From contig WTXG01000047.1 of NCBI GenBank assembly GCA_022496185.1, positions 124,001-188,000 of the forward strand: a DNA stretch of 64,000 bases. Direction: 5' to 3'. Numbering within the stretch: the stretch's first letter is position 1; every line of letters begins with the position of its first letter. The position numbers and the translations under genes are program-made. Positions 11,377 to 23,800 of this stretch are shown here, piece after piece. The notes beneath the pieces were generated by a model, which worked only from the letters and a program-made list of their open reading frames with translations, had not been told where the DNA came from and did not search any database. This DNA is from Multifurca ochricompacta. Lineage: Eukaryota > Basidiomycota > Agaricomycetes > Russulales > Russulaceae.

Positions 11377-14300
11377 ATGTCCGTGGCAGAGATCAAAGAG
11401 CGAGCTATACAGCAGGCCCAACGTGCAAGTCGAGGCGCTTCCGCCATTTCCCTCATCCGTTCCGCCAAGGGTCAGATCTCCCTCGCCCAGTCATGCGAAA
11501 TCGCCAGAGACCTCAAGGGTGCTCTCAGTGCCTTTACGAAGGCAGCAAGCCTTACCCAGGTTTTCATGGATACTGCAGAGTTCAAAGCAGAGAGCATTCC
11601 TGGAAAGAGAGGCGTGTTGTGGAAAGAGTTTACAGACTTCCAGCAGGTGAGGGATTCATTTGCCCCCATACTCCTCTCGTTTTCATATCTTTATCGTCCT
11701 TTTTAGCATGAAGGAAGCGATCTTACACAGCGCGCACACGCTATAGAAAGTAGATTGACTCAAGTAGAAAGATCTGCTGCTACCCAGTAAGTCTGCTTCC
11801 GTCCCTGACTTCCACATGTCTTCTTACATTCTCCCTCTCCCTTTTAGACTCAACGGTCATCACTTATCACCACCACCACCACCACCACCAGAGAATGGCA
11901 TTCAAAAGACCTCCGGAGGAAGTATCGCAGACCGAATGAGATCCTTACAGGATGCCGGGTTGTCAGTGACCACCGCCAAGCGCGTATCCAGGGAGCTCCC
12001 CTCCACCTTGGCGATACCTCTCTCACCAACATCCACGTCCTTTGATGGCACGCGAACAATTCGCAATTCTCTACAGTCACTGGGGCTTCCATCCCCCCTT
12101 ATCAGTCATAGTACATCAGCTTTAAAGGTTTCCAGTCCGCCACCTACATCACACTCCTTCGTGTCCCCTTCCGCCTTTGGTCCTCCATCACCAACTTCTT
12201 CAGCCTCTTCATCCCCGCGCACATCCTTCCTTACCCCCGTAGAGTTTACACAAGCGTTCCCGTCCATCGATGAACTTGAAGAAATTGATAGTCGACGTAC
12301 CTTGTCCGATGCCGATGCTTCTGCCGATAGCTCAAGCAGTAAAACCACTCAACGGCCTGGTGGTTCTCATCCTGCCGGTGACCACTCTCCTAGCGTTGGC
12401 TCCAAGTCGTTCCCCGTCCTTCCCGTTGACCTTGGTCCTCGCCCATCCAGCACACCCATCACGCCCGTCGTCGACCACTTTGCGAGTCGCCCTACATCCC
12501 CAACGAAGCGGCCGCTCGGCTTTCGGAGATCGGGCTCACCTCTCGTCCCTTCTGCTGAGCTTTATGTTAAGAGCTTGGCGGAACCGCACGAGCTGTACGA
12601 CTATATGTATCGTAACGAACTCAAGGTGCTCATACTCGATGTACGCACTCGAGAGGCGTTCGATCATGAGCATATTCGGGCTGATGCTGTAGTATGTATC
12701 GAGCCGTCTGTGCTCCTTCGTGACAGGTGAGCTCTCCCTCTCCCTCTTTCCCTGTCCCCCATCCAAAGACGCTCATAATATTGTCATGCATGCTTGCAGC
12801 GTCACCGGCGAGAGTATCGAGGACTCGCTCACCGTTGCCCCACGCGACGAGTGGGTTTTATTTCGCAACCGAGACAAGTTCGACATCATAGCCATCTACG
12901 ACGACGCCTCCGAAACACCTGGCCCACCTGACGCCCCACTTGCCAGGCTTGTCCGCGCGATATACGAGACCGCATTTCGCAAGATTCTCAAACGCGTCCC
13001 AGTGGTTCTCATCGGCGGCCTGGAATCGTGGAAGCGCGAATTTGGGGACCGGGAGCTTGTGGTGGCTGAGCCGCCTGTGATTCCCGTACCGATATCCATA
13101 CCCCCCATAATACCACCAGCTGCAGAGGTGTATGTCCCACCATCACCGCAGCCCTCGGCGCTGCCAATTCCCTCATCGCCTAGTGTGGCTGCGACGAGCC
13201 CCAAGCCAGATACATTTCGGGCTCTTCCTCCAATACCGCGAAGTCCATTGCCGAGTCGAACGAGGATGGGACCAGAGGTGGTGTCTGAGACACGTCCTCC
13301 ACCTATACCTGATAATCACCCTTTCGATCAAGGTCCCGCCTCGCCACGGTACGAGTCTCCTACAGGCGCTGTTTGGCCGGGCCCCGCTAACAATGTTTCC
13401 TCCCTCTCCTTTCGTAGCCCTTCTGAATCTCGTGACCTCCCTACGGAGCCTGTTCGCCGTCTTCAACGGAAGCCCACTATGACCCGCCCGCCGTCTATTT
13501 CTTCCCTAAACGCATTCCCTCGCACCATGTCCGAAGGAGTATGTCCTTCCCGTCCTCGAATCTCCCGTGTGTACATGCTTACGAGGAGCCACGCAGGTCT
13601 CCTCTCCCACGATACCACAAGCCATTGCCAACGGTCCCATTCAATACCCCCAGATTGCTCGCACAGTGGTTCCGCACAGCACCGGTTCATCCTTCAATGG
13701 ATCCGCAGGTAACTACGGACTTGTTTCACCCCCACAAGCGTCCCTGCACCCTTCGCCGCTCTCACGGCGGCGTTCAGAGTACCACGAACCGTCGCGGGAG
13801 ACCCTAGCACTCACAGGCGCCGGTTTTGCAGCACGTGCGCCTATCGACTACCCCGACCTATCGGCGCAGCACATCCTTCGCCCGCCCCCCATTGCCGCCG
13901 CTCCAAAGGAACGCCCACGGACACACGCCCACTCGCTTTCGGTGCCTGCAACCGGACCACCGCCGCCAACGATCCAATCAGAATACCCGGTGACTTACTG
14001 GGCCGACGTTCCGATCGGTACCATGGGCCTGAAAAATTTAGGGAATACATGCTACATGAACTCGACTATTCAATGCTTGAGCGCAACAGTGCCTTTTGCG
14101 CGGTTCTTTACGGGTTAGTTTCTTTCTTATTGGATCGGATTGGACGACGAGTGCTTATGCCCTTGTTCTGGGTAGACGGTCGATGGAAGAGTGCTGTCAA
14201 CATGGTGAACCCGTTAGGGACAAAGGGCAATCTTGTGCAGGCATTTTCAATCATCTTGCACGATTTATGGCACGGAGAGATGCCGTATATCTCGCCTTTC

Positions 14301-15490
14301 CAATTCCGCGTACGCATGCTTATTCCCCATCCCGTTTGGTGGTGGGTACTGATCCGGATGTTTGGTGTCAGCGCTCCATCTGCCAGCACGCCTCGCAGTT
14401 CGGCGGGTCAGAGCAGCACGACTCACAGGAGTTCCTGAGTTTCTTACTTGATGGGCTGCACGAGGATTTGAACCGCATCATCAACAAACAAAGATATGAG
14501 GTGACGTCCGCGCGGGAAGAAGAGCTAGAAAAGCTCCCACAGCAGATCGCGAGTGAGCAGGAGTGGAAAATATATCGCATGCGGAACGACAGCATCGTCG
14601 TAGACTTTTTCCAGGGGCAGTTCCGGAACCGACTAGAGTGCTTGACATGTCACAAGGTGAGTCGCTCTGAAACACTTCGGACGCTCGTCCCTGACAAGGT
14701 TTGCAATTGTGTAGACTTCGACGACGTACAACACTTTTATGTATTTGTCCCTACCGATACCGTCTACCAAGAATAACAAGGTTGACATACAACAATGTCT
14801 CGATGCTTTTGTTAAGACCGAAGTCATGGAAAAGTCAGACGCTTGGTACGTTTTATTTTACACAACCCTTGTGTCACGTGGCTAGCAGATTTAAACGAGA
14901 ACCCTGATAGGAATTGCCCGCGGTGCAAAACGCTACGCAAAGCGACCAAGACACTTTCACTTTCCCGACTGCCGCCGTGTTGCTCATTCATTTCAAGCGC
15001 TTCTCGTTCAAGGGCCCATTTACGGATAAGATCGAGAAACACATCGATTTCCCTCTCAAAGGCCTCGACTTGACGAACTACATGCCCCCGCCTCTCCCGC
15101 CAGGCATCGACCGTACAGGCGCACAGACGTACGCACTTGATGATCCTCGCTTGCAGGTACCCCCGTACAAGTACGACTTGTATGCTGTGACGAACCATTT
15201 CGGCAGCTTGAGCAGCGGACATTGTACGTATCGTGTCATGCGGCGTGGCCAGATTCATTGATCACATTTTCTTTTTTTTTTTTTTTGGTTGTCAGATACC
15301 GCTTTCATTGCTTCGAGAGGTGGGTGGCTGTATTGCGACGATAGTCGTGTCACGTCTGCCAATTCGAAGGAAGTTGTTGTGAGTAGCACCCACCCCTTCC
15401 CAAATCACATCCCCCTTTCATTCTGATCGCCTTGGTCACTTGCAGGGTAAGCCAGCGTACGTCTTGTACTACAAAAGGGTGAAAGCATGA
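11377..15490 (+). CDS. Ubiquitin carboxyl-terminal hydrolase, USP8/Doa4 type with rhodanese domain
   Basis: This is a cysteine protease that removes ubiquitin. The domain order matches yeast Doa4/Ubp5 and animal USP8, which act at endosomes and the proteasome. Eleven exons: 11377-11646, 11707-11786, 11848-12726, 12800-13538, 13597-14113, 14176-14309, 14372-14656, 14715-14845, 14911-15223, 15296-15378 and 15446-15490, about 1,158 residues. The N-terminus is helical (SVAEIKERAIQQAQRASRG), like the MIT/USP8 dimerisation region. A rhodanese domain (LKVLILDVRTREAFDHEHI) lacks an obvious catalytic cysteine. A proline-rich linker follows. The catalytic domain has the Cys box GLKNLGNTCYMNS, QHDSQEFLSFLLDGLHEDLN, zinc-binding CLTCHK and CPRCKTL, and the His box GHYTAFIAS with GGWLYCDDS and YVLYYKR. 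One frame break near 14977 fits a lost G in exon 9. Confidence 0.9.
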
Positions 15491-15800
15491 AAATAGCTCT
15501 CGATCCGATACACTTACACACCACTTCTGTTTAACCCATCACTCTGCCCTGTTCAGTCCCCCTTCTCACTGACCCCCTCCCTCTCCTCTTTTGTTTTTTT
15601 ACTCTCTTTTCCTGCTACCCACATGTACTCTGCATCATCTCAATTGTTCATGATTATCGTTACACAAGACAAAAACAATGTAATTGTACAACCTCTCTTT
15701 GCAGTGGTACCCTGGTACTCTAAGAAGAAACGAAGAGAGCGAGTAATGAAAAGAGTGAGTGTGAGGAAAAGGAAAATCAAGGAATCTAAACAGGAGTGAA
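15491..15800. other. Convergent 3' intergenic region
   Basis: This lies between the stop codons of the plus-strand ubiquitin protease and the minus-strand Snt2 gene, and probably holds both 3' UTRs. It is pyrimidine-rich. No gene was seen. Confidence 0.5.
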
Positions 15801-18800
15801 CTAAGATGAGAGACCATGGCTTAGTCCGTGGGGGTGAATGTGTCCGTTGGTAAGTGGCATCTGCGTGCGACCCTCAAAGTGGCATCGATGGCACGCGAAT
15901 GCGCCGGCACGGGGAAGTGGGTGGAAGAATGGAGAAAAGGACGTCTTGCAATGTGCACATTCAGGATCTGTGCTGGTGGCGGCAGAAGCAGGAGTAGAAA
16001 CAGAAACAGTCGACCCAGCTGTTATTGTCCCATGGCCGTGGCCGTTCAACTCAGGTTCTTTCTCTTCCAATACGTGATCCAACCGCCGCGCTTTGCGCAG
16101 GAGCGCGTGTGATTGTGCGACTTGGGCTTGCTTATAGGTGTTACAGTACACTTGAAGGGCCGTCTGGAGTTTTTTTTTTTTTGAGGAATGAGATTTGAAG
16201 GGACACAAAAGGGGGAAAAAAGGGAAAAAGGGAAATTTAAAAAAAGGGGAGTGTGTGTGGGTGGGTGCGGGTGTGGATGATGAACGCACCTCGCCAAACT
16301 CGTTCGTCTCACAAATATCAAAGAGAAGGCGTCTGCTGCCCTCATGCTCTTTACAACGTACGATAGGATGCATTGTACCTGAGACACCGTTGAAGGAGAC
16401 CGAGATGTTGGGCTCGCGCTTCGCGGATTTTGTCTGTATCTGTGGTTTTTTGTTTTGCGTCAGCGTTCTGTTGTGATAGAATAATTACGTGAGGATGATG
16501 AAACGACGTACTGCTTGAATCTCAAAGCCAAACTTGTACCCGCGCGACCATGCACACGCGACGTGATACTCGGCCGGACAGTCACTACAGCGGACGACTG
16601 CGCCACAGACTTGGTTGCACAAGTGCATCGCTGGGGATTGCGCAATTCGCATCAGTAACGCGGTAATAATGGTCGTCTGAGCGATGGGAAACTACTACAC
16701 ACGGTAGACCAGCGATGGGTGGGGATCGTGCTGATCCCCTCGACGATGCGCAGGCGTTTTGCATCGGAGAATGTCACCTCGGGTACGAACACCGCACACG
16801 CGAGGTGCACCCAGCCCTGGCCCTCAGTTGGTTTGCAAACACGCAGGAAAGAGTCGGCGGGGGGGTAGAGTGCCTTTTTATCGCGGTCGCGCTTAGGACG
16901 CGCGCAAAGTACGCAATCGGGGTTCTACGGACGTTAATAATCAACGGACAAGGAGACCAGTATTCAAGTACACTTACAAGCGAGGCCTCCGCGGTCTTTT
17001 CGTTTTGGCAGAGATCACATATCCAGGATTCTACCGAGCCAGGGTCAACAATTCCACAGGCGCCTAAAGAGTGGGGGGATGAGCCATTAGAACCAGAGAG
17101 GTCACGCACGTGACGGGTGGTGAGCGAAGCGACGACTTACCAGAGTGGACGCGTGTCTGACATTCTTTACACTTAAAGACCTTGCCAGAACCGTATTTGT
17201 GACATGCGAGGCAACGATGCTGAGGGACGCCGTTCCCCACTTGTGGTGGCGGCGTGGACGGGACCGACCCGGTAGTCTACACACAAGACCCAACGCTCAA
17301 CCACGGTTTAAGCCCGCCCAAAACGGAAGACAAGACATACCTTTATTCGCTTGGTATTTGACCCTGTGAGTGGCGTGCCCTCTCTCTTCTCCACTTTACC
17401 CTGCTTGACCGTGGCTGTCTCTTCGCGGATAGGCCGGAGGTGGTTAAGATCCGCATACTTGCGCCATGAGATGCCGCACGAATCACACAGTACAGGCGTG
17501 GGCAAACCCTTTGGCGCCTTCCACCAAACCTTGGTGTCGCGCGTTCGGCATGCACCGCATGACGCATGTGCCTTGCTTGGGGTGCGTACAATAGAACCAT
17601 CCGAATCCGAGTCATCTGCGAAAGGTACCATGTGTGCCGATGGAGGCGGTGTTTCCGATGAGCCAAGCAGACGCCGCCGGTGGTTCTCTTCGCCAAGTTT
17701 CATGCTATATAAGCGAGCATTTAAGACCCACTTCGGAATGAAGAAAAGAAGGGAAAGCACTTTTTCCAGTGGCCGTAGTAGCGCACGACCTCGTAAATCG
17801 TGCGGGTTCCAACTTCATCGCGGACGGCACGCAACTCGGCACCGTGAGTAAGGACGACGTCTTCAAATGCGGCTTTCTCGTCGTCGTCCCACTCACGGTC
17901 GGCATAGCGCGTCTCGGTGGTCTTCCACTGACACCACGTTTAGTGAAAGTGAGCAAAGGTAGAAAAAGGTACAGACAGGGCATTCGTGTACCTTTTCGTA
18001 GCGAAAAACATTGGACATGCTGACCGTCGAAAGGTCGTGACCGAGTATGAACGCTTCAGAGAAACGTCGTATAACTTCGGTGAGCCAATCGACATTAGAG
18101 CGCAGGCTCTGCTTTGTAGTCAGACGCATCTTGCGTTGCTCGACTGCATGGTGCTACATGAAGGGGTATTGGACTGAAGGGCAGGTGGAGGTTACTCACG
18201 CTCGGCTACTGTTTGGGGAGGGGAAAGCGAGCTGTCAATGCCGGAGCAGGGCAATAGGCGTCGCGTGCTTACCTTGTGTTTCTGACATCCCATATATGAG
18301 ACTCAATACCTCTACCGTTGCTTCTCCACCGCGTTCTTGTAAATCTCAACTCGCGCTTTGAGTCCATCGCGACGATCGGAATGCAGGGCAGGCACATACC
18401 TGGATCACGTGGACCATCTAAGACGGGGATGGGCGCTTGGTACTTTGACCCAACACGTGTGGTGGTTCGGGGGAATATAAGATCATCGGGATCTGGATAA
18501 GAAAATGCAACATCTCAGACCCATTTACTCTGATAGAACGAAGAACGACCCAGAAGCGCCGCTTCACTTCTTCAACCCTCACCTAAGGTATCTTCAGCGA
18601 CAGTATGTAATCTGGCTCACGTCAGCGTAATACAAGGAAGGAGGTGGTGGGGGAGTACGGACCCAAAATACCGAAATGGCCACATCTTAAAGTGACGCAC
18701 TGGTACACTTTCCTCCTTCTCCGCGAGTGTGCGATCCTTACGCGGACGACCGCGACCGCGCGCTGGTGGCGCGTGAGATTTGGGTTTCGCGGCGGTTAGT

Positions 18801-19780
18801 GGGGCGTGCCGCACGTCATGGCCTTCGACCGCCTGCTCGTGCGCGCGCGAACACGGTCCACACGTCCAACCATAGCCACGCGTCGGCTTTGCGATCAGCG
18901 GCGGTTGCACGCAGCCCATGTGAAAGAAGGACTTGCAGCTATCGCACCGGACGGTTTCTTGTCTAGGCGAAAAAAAGGGGGTGAGGGAGTTGGATTAGGA
19001 GAGGGGTGGGGGGGGGGGGAGGGGGAGAGGAGAGAGGGAAAGAGCAATGAACATACGGAGGGCACCAATTAGAACAGGTGTCGCAGTTGCGGAGTGCATC
19101 GGTCAGGTCAGGCACAATTTCCTTCTCAGCCACCACGTATTCATAACGCAAGGTAAGTACATCGCGGATGTGAGTGGGCACTGCAAATACAATGAGCACC
19201 CTTTGTGGATGATTAAGAGAGCTACGCACGATTGCGGACATCGTTGGATTGAATGACCTCGAACTCCTTTTTAATGTACGGATCGAAGAGGCGATTGAAA
19301 TAGAATCTGTCTGGGCGCTTCTTCCAACCGGCGAGGTCGGTGATCTTGTCACGGTGCACGACGTAGCACTTGGCACGTAGTTGCGCGACGTCGCAGATCT
19401 CGGAATAGATCGCGGCAAGAAGTAGCCGCGAGTCCGCCACGGGGCGGTCGCTCACGTCCGAAGGGCGGTAGTACCACGCGAGGCGCACGCGCGTGTACAC
19501 CGACGCGGGCTCCTTGCCTTTGCCCTTGTGCGAAGGCTGCGCACCTTCCGCGGGGAGAAATTCCATGATGCGCGCGACGGAATATGGTGTGCCGTCGCGG
19601 ATTGACCAACTGGGGGAGCAGTAGACATGGTCTTATTTGCAGATTATGGGAAAAAAAAAAGCAGGGAAAAATGCAAAATAAATTCGATCAGACATGAAAA
19701 GGGCTAAAATGGAGAAAGAAGGAGGAGATACCATTGACTTTAACCTGTTCACCGTTTTTGAGCGTGGTGGAGGTTGCCAT
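15801..19780 (-). CDS. snt2: Snt2-type chromatin protein (BAH-PHD-SANT-GATA-extended PHD)
   Basis: Snt2 is a nuclear histone reader that works with histone demethylase or deacetylase complexes and stress regulation in yeasts. About 17-18 exons read cleanly. The first ones are 19780-19732, 19631-19230, 19181-19057, 18962-18663, 18611-18583 and 18492-18400. In order: a BAH domain (GTPYSVARIMEFLPAEG, RFYFNRLFDPYIKKEF); a first PHD finger spread over two exons (CDTCSNWCP, then RCDSCKSFFHMGCVQPP and WTCGPCSRAH); FKMWPFRYFG and AEDTL/DPDDLIFPRTTTRVG, typical of Snt2; a SANT-like segment (REWDDDEKAAFEDVV, IYEVVRYYGHWKK); a GATA-type finger (CGACRTRDTKVWWKAPKG to LCDSCGISWRKY); and a C-terminal extended PHD (HRCLACHKYG, WICDLCQ, WVHLACAVFVPEV, CNQVCGAVVRCSDCPAEYH). 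A 9-nt micro-exon lies at 18200-18208. No frame break was needed. Start follows the first in-frame ATG before KNGEQVKVND. Confidence 0.87.
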
Positions 19781-20867
19781 GAGGCGCTGGCGTTCTGCTA
19801 GATGAAAGTGGAGAGGCCAAGAGAAGCGAAAAAAGCCTTAAATAATTGTCAGAGGGGTAATATGGTTAGGAAATGCCAGTTAAAGGCCCCTCCAGGCCAG
19901 ATTTGTTTTTTTAGTAGGGATTGTGGAAGAAAGTTGTGGAATGGGAGGTCGAGCGAGTTCTAGGATACCTGACCTGACCCGGCCTGAGAAGAGGACCAGT
20001 GCTAGAATCCAAACTCCGACGGATGCATGTAACCTGGGACCAGGGACTTTACTGTCTGTCTCGTAATTTTTTTTTCGTTCTGTTTGCAATTTCGACAGGA
20101 ACAGAACCTATTGATGTTACTGGTAATGTCTTTCTTAAAAGTTGATATTTTGAGGGGTTGAGGGGGTTGAAGTGATTGTTGAGTGAGGTGACGGTGTACA
20201 TACAAATAAAATAAAATCACATTGCTGCTGCTTACTTGCTTCTTTTTACCATTTTTATTTTATTTTAATTTTTGTATTATTATGCGTAGCTATTCTCTCT
20301 TCCGTCTTGTCTTGTCTCGTCTCCTCGTCTCTGTGACTTGGTTGTGTGGCCCATGGCTCATTGGTTCAATGTCCCTGGGCTGGGCTGGGCTCGAATCTCG
20401 AATCGAATACAAATACAAATACAAATACAAACAAAATACAAATATAAATACAAATACAAATATAAATACAAATACAAATACAAATACAATCACAATTACA
20501 CCAAATACTAAAAAACTAAAATATTATTATTTATCAAAATCAAATTTGACAAATTTCCTTTTCCATTTCCGACAACCGACAATTGAATGCACCGCCACCC
20601 GTCAGTGCCAACTTGACTTCTTGCTTCTTCTTATTAACGAAAAGACTCCGGCTCGGGCTCGGTGGTCAAATCCATCAAGCGACGCTCGAGACGACTGGAG
20701 GGTATCAATTGACCCTTCAGAAAGGAAAGGTTTTCAACTCGATTTACCTGGCTCTGCTCCTTCTCGTATGCCAGCTCAATTGTCAACTCGCTCATCTACA
20801 AGCTGGTCTCGTTCTCATTCTGGGGTTTCTAATAAAGCAACAGCCACACAGCATCTTCTTCCACCAA
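19781..20867. other. Divergent intergenic region between Snt2 and the kinase gene
   Basis: The two genes diverge here, so both promoters should lie in it. It holds a hexanucleotide repeat at 20406-20490 and AT-rich sequence. A plus-strand open frame at 20222-20920 runs through the repeat; its last part, about 20768-20915, has protein-like composition and could be a 5' exon of the kinase, but I could not join it in frame. Confidence 0.45.
20406..20490. repeat. Imperfect hexanucleotide microsatellite (ATACAA)n
   Basis: The unit ATACAA repeats about thirteen times with a few TATAA variants. It is intergenic. Confidence 0.9.
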
Positions 20868-23800
20868 ATGGACTATCGAAGGCATCCCCTGTCTCCCCCT
20901 TCGCATCGAGAATTATCTGAGAAAAAGTCTGTCGAACCCATTTCCCGCCACTGGAGTCGCCATTTTTCCCTTGACGAGCCCGACTCTGACCTTGAGGCCC
21001 CTGTCCTGCCTCTTCCTGTGGCCGCTCTCGATTCCACTAGACAACGCGCCAAGGCGACTCGTATCGATGGCATTCGCGTTCATTGGGCCCGTTTTCGCCG
21101 TCGTCTCGGCTCAGATCCATCTCTCGCCACCTCCATCGTCGAAGACCCTCTAGTTGGCAAAAATGTTGACTTCCGCGCTGATTCTCACACCGGGTTTCCT
21201 TGTGAGGACGAAATGGAAGTTGACGAGGTCATCGTTGACCGAAACTGGTCCGATGACATCAAGTCCTCTGTTTCGCTGTCCGAGCAGAACATCTCGCTTG
21301 ACAGGTCAGGAGGCCTCCCCATTGCTCTGAGCACCGATCGCGACTCGGTTGCTATGCACACCAATGGCTTCTGGAGTCTCTGTACTCCTCTGATCATTCT
21401 CAGGTGGCGTCTTTTTCCCGCCATCATCAACTTTTTCTCCCCAAAATTTCCCAACAAAAAATCGGAGTTGCATTATGTTAAGGAGAACTGGTTTATGCAT
21501 AAAGTACGTCGGTCACCGTGCGTTGAACACTCGTTCTCACCCGCCCTGTATCTTTTTTTTTTTTTCGTGTTTTGTTCCAGTCGCTGGCAATCTGGTCTTC
21601 CATATTCCTTTTGGTCAATTGGGCGGTCAACACCGCGCTCATTCCGGGGCCTATTCTGCTTATAGATAAAATATTTTTCTACGGGGTGAGTGACGCTGTT
21701 GACATCCTCCAGCACACTCTTCAATTCACGATATTCCAGGTTGCTCCTGCTTGTATCTTCCCCGTCCTCGTACTTGTCATCTATGACTGGCCACGCGACC
21801 GGCCCATTACATATCAGATTATCCTTTCTATTTCCATATGGTGCTGGTACGTGCCACTGGTAATTCCCATCTGTTCACGATCTTAATCTATGACGCAACA
21901 ACATCAGGGGAAGTTATTCGCTTTTGTACATGTGGGAGCAACTCCATTGGTTTTCACATTCCTTCCCCTCATGTGACCTGCTCGCAGGTTTCTTTGCGGC
22001 CTGTACAACCCAAGATTTTCGCTTTTCAGTTGCGGGAATAGGGATTTTATAAGTATGTTTTAGTATGTTTTTTTCCTTCACATTTATCTGCTTTTGCACA
22101 CGGTAACTGTGGTCATGTGCAAGTTATGTGTGTGCCGTGCCTACTGTGGCCCTCTTCGGTTTACGTCAGAAGCGATTGTCTGCCGTCGTTTGCGCGGTTA
22201 TCTGGGGCTCCCTGTGAGTGACGACCATATATCTCTGAGGACCTGCCTTACTGACTTCGTCGTCAACCCCTTAATATCTTACATTACCCCTTTTCCTCTT
22301 TCGACCGATTCAGTGCGGCTGCGGTCACTCTTCCGCACCGTAAGAGGTGGACGCGAAGTTAGTCTGTTCCTGCATGTCGCGCTATATGAATTTTCTGATT
22401 AGATGTCCTTTATCTCTTCCCTTTCTCTCCCTTTTCAGACATCCTGGATTTTGTCGTATTTCAAGGCTTTCTGGTCTGCGTACACTACATGCTCGAGACA
22501 GTGCGTTTCCCTTCCTCTTTGATCCTTAGGTGTCCGTTCTAAAGGGCTCTGTTTTTACCTGTGACATACATCGATGGTGGTTACACATAGTCGGAACGCA
22601 GGCTCTACATACTGCGCGACCAGCTCGAGGTGCAGTTTCGTGCTACACAGAACGCGCAGATTAACGAGCGCAAGGCGGCCGACTCGAAACGCCGCCTGAC
22701 TTCGTGTGTTACCTTTTTCGGACAAAATTATACAAGAATTCTGATGTAGATTTCCCGACTACTGCAGATATGTTTTCCATGATAAGCCATTCTTGCTTAA
22801 TAACCGGTCAGCCAGACCTAGGCTAACGATAGCAATGTGGCGTGGTCACACAGGTCCGCGTGCCACTTAACACTGCTCGTGAGTGCTTCGCGTCTTTTCT
22901 TTGATCTCGGAACGGGGACGTGGGACGGAACGCTTACATGTGTTTCTGGGACAGTCCTGGCGGTGCAGAACATGGAGGCATCCCGGATCGTGCCACGCGC
23001 GCAGGAAATTGAGTTCAAGGCGCTCGAAGGAAGCTTGAGTATGATGTCTAAAGGCGCGCACTTCTCGTCTTTTCTTTCATCCGCATGTCTTGTCTGACGC
23101 CATTTATGGATTGCTAGTGCTGAATGACATCCTGGATTTGTGCGTTTGTTTTACTCCACCTATGCGAATTGGCTTGGCCACTGTGCTAATATCTGGCTCT
23201 GCTTGCGTGTTGTTGGGACGGTATAGTAATCGGATGGATAGTGGCCGGTTCGAGTCTGTATCAAAACCGTACTCGTTCCATCAGGTTATGCGGGGCTTGC
23301 TCGTCCCACTGCGTCTCGCGACGGATGCGCGCCACCTTGAACTTGTAACGGATCTCGACCCATGCATTGATAAGGTACGCCTTTGCCTCGCAGCTCATGC
23401 TCTACACTCTTCCCACCGGACTCGACCGTGACGGCCTATCTCCCTCTCCTGATCCATTGCAAGTGTACAACCAGTCTGTCTAATTTTAGAACATAGGTCG
23501 CGCGCGATGCGGTTCACGGGGCACGGGGCCTTGATCCCAAGACGGACAGAGACCAAAACGGTGATGGGTTTGTGGTGGGTGATGAGACGCGGCTCATGCA
23601 AGTCGTCACAAACCTGGCGAGTAATGCTTGCAAGTTCACACCGCCAGGTGGGCGGTTGAGCATCTCGACGCGACTTATCGTGCCCGCATGCTCGCATCGA
23701 AACCTGTCCACGGTTAATAGCCCAAAAGGGGAACAAAATCACGAAATTTCGGGGACGAGAAGTGGGGAGATGAGTGACCCCCCGAAGCTTTCTGCACGCT

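Noticed and set aside
20406..20490. CRISPR-like array
   Set aside because: The 6-bp unit with no spacers is a microsatellite; CRISPR arrays are not expected in a fungal nucleus.
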